The notes under the pieces: model-generated | The model's input: only the letters and a program-made list of their open reading frames with translations | Database searches by the model: none | Told to the model about the DNA's origin: nothing | Shown here: one piece after another, positions 58,538 through 64,000 of the stretch | How positions within the stretch are numbered: position 1 is the stretch's first letter | Layout of the letters: each line of letters opens with the position of its first letter | Translations under genes and position numbers: made by a program | Assembly (NCBI RefSeq): GCF_041734735.1 | Contig: NC_134895.1 | Coordinates: 18,451,025 to 18,515,024, forward strand | DNA length: 64,000 nt | Direction: 5' to 3' | Source of the DNA: Babylonia areolata | Lineage: Eukaryota; Mollusca; Gastropoda; Neogastropoda; Buccinidae

Positions 58538-59597
58538 CCCTTTCGCTGCCAGGAAAATAAGATTTAAGTGAAATCTATTTGCCAGGGTTTTTTCACAAAA
58601 AACGGGTATAAATTTTCAAAAAATTCTGTGCTCTTTGTTACTGGAGAAAGACCCATAAAAGTATATATTTTCTGAAAGGGAAATGAATAAAGAATACAAA
58701 GCACATGATGTTTTCTCATTTTATGCATTTTAAGTGACATGCTGTTGTTTTGAAATCAGTGTTTTGTTTTTTGTCACATTTTCAACTTGTTCATTACAAA
58801 CATTAGTCTGGTAATTTGCACAAAAATATCATTTTCTGGACAAATGGATATCTGCACACACAAAATCATACTAGAACAACCACAATATAAAAAAAACTGA
58901 AAAAGAAATAGATGCATTGTGACTTCTGCAAGTGATAATGTGGATGTGAGGCCACGCCCCCTCAGTCTCCACCCCCCTCCTCTTCACCCCTCTCACACGG
59001 TCACTTAATCCAGTTATCATCAGACCGCGTTGGCTGAGTGCCAAGAAAATAGCTCATACGATGTCCTGCTAAAAATTCGGTGACCTGTCGTCTGCTAGAG
59101 TTGAACAGCCGGCATCACTCACTGATAGTTGTATCTTGGCCACTCTCTTGATTGCTCCCTTTATTTTCTATCAAATCGTCCTATAAATGTTCACCACTGT
59201 CTTCTCCTTCGAATTTATGCTCCAATTCTTTCTGAGCATCAGCTAAAGAAAGTAAAATCTTGGTTGATTTAGTTCGCCACGAGCGCATGTCTTGAGCACG
59301 GAGTCAGTCCGACATTTTGTTGAGCGAGCGAGGAGAGGAGCCAGGCAAAGACTGCGGCCAGTAACCCAACCAAAACGTTCAAATAAAGGACTGCCTTATG
59401 ACGCAGATGGTGTTTCTAGCTATGAATAGAATCCAGAAAGATTCCCCAAGCTAAAGCTACCAGCATTTTTGTCAACAAACTGAATGCAAAGCAGGGAAAA
59501 GTCAGAATATTTCGATGACGAGTTATCTCGTCATTGTGGCAGCGAAGCATACATGCTTGCCATGACGAGTTATCTGGTCATGCAGGCAGCCTAGGGG
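58538..59597. mobile_element. piggyBac-type MITE, TTAA-flanked (copy 2)
   Basis: A 1060-bp non-coding element sits between TTAA sites at 58534-58537 and 59598-59601 with imperfect 13-bp terminal inverted repeats. The right subterminal region has a 20-bp palindrome-like hairpin (59515-59534, arms atgacgag/ctcgtcat) and a second related one about 35 bp further right. A TTAA target with C-rich ends fits the piggyBac superfamily. The element is non-autonomous. Confidence 0.78.
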
Positions 59598-59601
59598 TTA
59601 A

Positions 59602-60911
59602 TATTGTGTTCATTTTATTAATTGCAACTGGCTTTGAAGTAAATTATGTTTTTTTCCTGCTGGTAAGCAACTGATGTAGCTTTTGGGAGGCTGTGTATAT
59701 TGGATATGTTCATGCTTTCATCGCCCACAGATTACATGGATTACAGAACTTTTAACATGCAAAGTTGATATTCTGCATAGATATATAAGTAGAGAGACAC
59801 AGAGAGGCATTCAGTGTAATATCCTCAATGACAATATCCTCACAGAATATATTACATTAATTTATAGTAACTTGTTGAAAAGGAAATGTAACAGTTACAA
59901 AGTTAGTGTATACATACAAAAACATTTCAGAGCTTTCAGGTAATGTTGACATTTGACAAACATTTTATTGTTTGTTCACTGGTTTTTGATGTTTGTTTAT
60001 TTTATATATATATTTGTTTATTTAATATTATTTGTAGAAAGGCAAGTGCCATGGAAAGAGCTATTATATTCAGTGTGGTCAGTCAGTTGTCATGCTCATT
60101 GTGGTCAGTGAGAATTTGTTATATTGATTTTGCTTCTCTTTTTTTTAACAAATCCCTTTTGCCCAATTCACTCATCATTGCTGCATGAATGATGGAATGA
60201 ATCTAAATGATCAGTTGGTCAATTTTATCTGTGACAAACAGGTGAAAGGTGCCAGTGTCTCAAATTGCAGCATTCGTTCAAAGTATTTTTCCTTTGCATG
60301 CACAGTTGTTTGCAAGTGCCTTAGCCACTCAGAAAAAAGGGTTTTTGCTGGGCTTTCCATGAAAGCTCCCAGCTTTTCGTTACTAAGATTCTGCATGATG
60401 ATGTATCATAGATGGGACATCTGACAGATGTTTAGAGCCATTGGGGTCAGCTGTCATTTGAGGGGAATTATTTAAGCATCCTTAAAAAATAAAATAAAAA
60501 ATAATAAGTTTTTAACTATATGAGTAGCTGTTGCATTATTCTGATAGCTGTCTGGATTGTTTCAAATAATTAAATTGAAGCATTTGAAAGCAATGTACCT
60601 GTTTACAGGCGTACGCATCTTTAGTGGATGAATGTAAAAACATGATGAATATTGTGTACATAAATTTGTGTTTTCCAAGTACCCATAAGCTTTAATCAGT
60701 GGCAATCATTACTTCTTTTTTTCAGTGACAAGCATTTGACAATGTAACAGCTGGAGATCTTAACATTGTTTAAACCAAGCATGTAGACAATCGTGTATTG
60801 TTATTTATGCTAATAGTCACCATTTTACTGTTTTAGTTCCATAACTGGGTACAGTTAGATATTTTTTTGCTATAGTTCTTAAGTTAGTCCGAAGATTTTC
60901 ACAAAACTATT
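59602..60911. other. Intergenic sequence between MITE and DIRS element 2 (copy 2)
   Basis: AT-rich sequence with only short chance ORFs. I see no gene, RNA or known repeat in it. The copy 1 counterpart is 28739-30038. Confidence 0.5.
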
Positions 60912-63900
60912 TTTGGTGTCATATACTGTACCATGTCAAACTGATGCAAACTAGGCCTATTGGTTTGCTCTGCTTGGCCAAATTTCGCGCGGCTAACAGT
61001 GAAAAGACGGGCCCGCCCGCTCTCACCCAATCAAACGCCTCTAAAAGCTATAAGCGCTGAATCATTCCTTTGGCCAAGGCTCTCCACACCATCTTGTCAG
61101 GTTTACGCTCTGTCTCGTCTTACGCTTTTTTTGGCTATTAAGCGTATTCATTTGGCCTTATTTTGCTGCATGCGGCTTGTGTTTATTGTATTCTTACATT
61201 CTGTGTACTCGATTCGACTCGGCACCCTGGATTCGTTCGTTTTTTTCTGCCTCTAAGTCGATCCTGTCTTTCCTTTCTCTGTTGGGGGTTGGATTTTCGC
61301 TGGGTGCCTAAGTGCGGGTTCCATGCCTCGTGTGCCATACCACGAAGGCAGGGATCATGATGCTGGGACTGAGACTCGGCAAGAGACTCTCCCAGGCCCG
61401 GAGCTCATGATTCTCCCCGATACGGACCGCGGCGATGCGTCGTTAGACGCTGATCGCGGAGGCGACTTTCGTACCAGTAAAACGGTCATGAAGGGGACCG
61501 GGGGGAAAGAGGTACGAGCGTCGCCTCCCGAGGTGTCCCAGCGTGAGGCAGGGAGAAGGGGGAATGGCAAGTCCTCTCCTGGCTGTGGGGACTCGCAGCT
61601 AGGCGCGAACTCCCAAGGGGAGGCCACGCCCGGCCATTACCTGGGTCCCCACTCGGAGACGGCCCTCACGGGCCCCATTGTCGTTCCCCCTCCTCCCTTC
61701 TCTGTCGACCCCCCTTCCCCACCTCCTTTTGGGGGGGGAGAAAAATTTGGTTCTAGGGGGGGATCTCTACTTTGCCCACCCCGGGCCAAACCACCCCAGT
61801 CTCCCCACGGGAGGGGATTCGGGGCGCGTGGCAACCTGCTCTGCAGGTCTTCCCGCTATCCGGCCAGTCTCCCCTGCTGGGGGAGGCCCGCGCGTGTCAG
61901 GCGGTTCTGGGCAGTCAGCCCGCTCGTCTTTGAGCGGGACTGACACCCAAGTCGGACCTGACCTCCCTCCGACTTGGCCAGGTTTTTCCCTTCATGGAGG
62001 TCAACGTGCCAGTGACCCTTGGGGTTCGGGTCACAGTATGGCTGGTGCCCACGGGTGGTTACCCCCATTCTACCCGTACTGGGGCACACCTATGGTGCAC
62101 GCTGGGTTGCCAGGAGTACCAAGGGCCAGCCCCTTGTCCGCTCCCCACCTGACCCAACCCAGCACATCTCACAGGGTGACACACACAGCCCCGACAAGTG
62201 GGATCGACTTCTTGTCGGTCAGGTCGAGCTCCTCGACCAATATTGCCACTCTGTCCACAAATCGGGCCTCTGTCAACCCACAGATGACCTCCACGGTCAC
62301 AACGGCCTTCTTGTCAGGATCGACGGCTGCTGAGGGTCCCTAGCCTGCGGTTCCCACCTGCCCAGCCCTCGGTCCTACAGTAAGATGAGTGGGTGTTTGT
62401 CCCTCACAGCACTCGTGGGTCCCTCTTGCATCCAGGGACGCCCTCTCTGAAAAGGTGTGGCACCCACCATCCCAAGCATGGTTGGACCTACGGTCCACAC
62501 GCTCCCCACCCGCTTCAGGTGTCAAGGACATAACAGCGGCGGCCATGGTCCCGGCTCGGGATCATCCCAGCTCATCCCGCTGGGCTGACCACAGCTCACA
62601 GAACGCCTCAGTGGGTACATCCACTTGGGATGGCACCCAGCAGGGGATGGACTGCGAACAAGAGTGGGAGCCCCTGTCTTCGGATGAGGACGAACAAGCA
62701 GATGAGCACTCTTCGCCCACATCCTAGGGGGGACAGATTGAGCCCGCGCCTCCCTAGGGACCAGCCTGAACCAAACTCGGACTTTGCCGAGCTCGAACTG
62801 ACCCTCCCCAATAGGGTCACGTATGCCGAATCAGTCCCTCAGGCTACTTTGTTACCCTTGACCCTCCTTACGCCATGTGACTCTAACTCCAGAACCACAA
62901 GGCGACTCAGGGTGCCAGAAATGGTGCAGGAATGGCTTAATAAGCCAGCCTGCACTGTCAGGGGTGCTGCTTCCATCCCTCCTCCAGGCAGGGAGTCCCT
63001 CTCTGCCCCGGGCGCCTTTTCCCCGGGAAAGTTCCTTAAAGATTCCTCCAAGGGAGGGGTGTGGTCCTGGTACACACAGGACCACCCTGCCTACAGCGAA
63101 GCAGAGCCCTCCGCACAGGACAGGATGTTGGTCTCACAGCGCACCACCTTCCCCACTTCAGCTACCCTATCCTTTAAAACGTTAGCAGAGTGGGACAAAT
63201 TGGCCCGCCGCTGCCTCCTCGAGGTTTCCACGGCTTACACCTTCTTCGACGCGTTCCTCCACAGGGCCAGTGAGCTGTGGGAACAGCGTCCGGTTAATCA
63301 GGACACGGAGTCTCCTTCCTCTGTCCCGCCTGGCCTCTTCACCGACCAGAGGTTAAACGCTTTTGGCAATAGATTAGCATCTGGTCTCACGGCAGCTGCA
63401 GACACAGCTACCAGCCTTCACTTCAATACTGTGCTAGCGCGGCGTGATGCCATTCTCAGCCTCTCTAACATTCCTGTGGAGGAGAGGGCTGCCCTGCAGT
63501 CCATCCCAGCACAGCAGCACTCCCTCTTCGGCCAGTATGCGCCCCATTTTGTCAGCCACAGGGCAGAGACAAACAGGGAGGTGGCCTCATATTTGGCCCA
63601 CACCTCTCAGGGGCTCCAGGGTTCTATGCCATTGAAGAGACCGGCCACCAGGGCCCCTCCATATACCACGCCGCCTAAGTCAAAGCAGCGTGTGCAGAAT
63701 CAGCGTCAGAGGAATAAACCACCTTATGTCCGTCCAAGCCGACGGGCCATGCCCAAGGCCAGAAGGCAGCACCCCCAGTGACTGGGCCCCGATTCAGCAC
63801 CGCCAGTCATTCAGCCCCTCCAAGTAGGAAACTTGTCCCGGCATGCACATCAGTGGTGTGCTCTGGGACTCAACGACGGGATTATGTTGGTGCTAGAGTC

Positions 63901-64000
63901 GGGGTACATGCTGCCTTGGGTGGAGGACCGCCCCCCTCTAAGATCCACTCCTCCTCCTTAGGTGCCCAGCTCGACGGAGCAGGAGAGCGTCCTAGAAAAA
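60912..64000 (+). mobile_element. DIRS-like retroelement (DIRS element 2), left part, copy 2, fossil
   Basis: The left inverted terminal repeat spans about 60912-61066. The gag-like region follows (about 61323-63781), with AEWDKLARRCLLEVSTAYTF, LHFNTVLARRDAILSLS, SLFGQYAPHF and a basic C-terminal tail rich in Arg, Gln and Pro. The start of the RT frame lies after 63800 and is cut by the window end. It is GC-rich compared with its flanks. The visible part looks interrupted by about two or three breaks. It is a different family from DIRS element 1, and in opposite orientation. Confidence 0.82.

Larger units (their letters stand above)
37813..64000. repeat. Duplicated block, copy 2 (higher-accuracy copy)
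   Basis: This block begins at the first base after the N run and repeats 6823 onward. Host exons and the LINE ORF are open here, splice sites are canonical and the XKR coding sequence is uninterrupted over 590 codons. It should be treated as the reference for this locus. It runs to the window end inside DIRS element 2. Confidence 0.93.

Noticed and set aside
6823-64000. Real tandem segmental duplication with paralogous CCDC25 and XKR genes
   Set aside because: The repeat begins at the first base after a 100-N placeholder, exon 6 is unduplicated, nested insertion junctions are identical, and differences are mostly single-base indels confined to one copy.
1-64000. CRISPR arrays, operons, riboswitches, Polintons or a novel defence system
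   Set aside because: No regularly spaced repeats, prokaryotic gene clusters, or Polinton-type polymerase, integrase or capsid genes were seen. The content is host exons plus LINE, SINE, DIRS and piggyBac-type repeats.

Overview
The window is eukaryotic and most likely from a mollusc, probably a gastropod. Evidence: small exons with GT/AG introns, invertebrate-type orthologs of two animal genes (CCDC25 and an XK-related scramblase), tRNA-derived SINEs of a style I associate with molluscs, APE-type LINEs and DIRS-type tyrosine-recombinase retroelements. No prokaryotic gene organisation, CRISPR array, operon or stand-alone RNA gene was found. The taxon is inference only.

The main structural fact is that the locus appears twice. 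Bases 6823 to about 32985 reappear at 37813-64000, the second copy starting right after a run of exactly 100 N (37713-37812). The offset is 30990 and constant for the first ~4 kb. It then falls to about 30872 by 27 kb because copy 1 carries many extra single bases. Copy 1 breaks reading frames that are open in copy 2, and from about 29.2 kb to the gap it decays into homopolymer-rich, low-quality sequence. I read this as an unmerged contig overlap or alternative haplotype, not a biological tandem duplication. Copy 2 should be used as the reference.

True layout, using copy 2 plus the unique left part. (1) 1-640: unassigned, with a weak minus-strand ORF. (2) 640-5990: minus-strand DIRS-like retroelement fossil (gag-like, RT/RNase H, tyrosine recombinase). 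(3) CCDC25 on the minus strand: exon 6 at 6135-6238, then exons 5-1 at 37896-52581, giving the first 115 codons (the NFACT-R domain). The remaining 3' exons lie left of the window. (4) CCDC25 intron 2 (about 12 kb) holds a V-type SINE and nested retroposons. An old plus-strand CR1/L2-like LINE was hit by a minus-strand LINE. That LINE was then hit by a second, full-length member of its own family (4183 bp, 10-bp target-site duplication, open 1116-codon ORF with a C-terminal C2H2 finger). A separate 748-bp A-tailed retroposon also sits in the old LINE. (5) A 434-bp divergent spacer separates the CCDC25 and XKR start codons. (6) The XK-related gene, plus strand, three coding exons at 53016-56987, 589 aa. 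(7) Downstream: a SINE with a 13-bp TSD and a TTAA-flanked piggyBac-type MITE. (8) From about 60912: a plus-strand DIRS element with inverted terminal repeats, cut by the window end. Its whole length is seen only in the low-quality copy 1 (about 30039-35987), where an internal complementary region is also visible.

The two host genes share a divergent promoter region but have no evident common pathway. CCDC25 is an NFACT-R protein whose human ortholog is reported as a sensor of extracellular-trap DNA. XKR proteins are membrane proteins of the phospholipid-scramblase family. Everything else is repeats.
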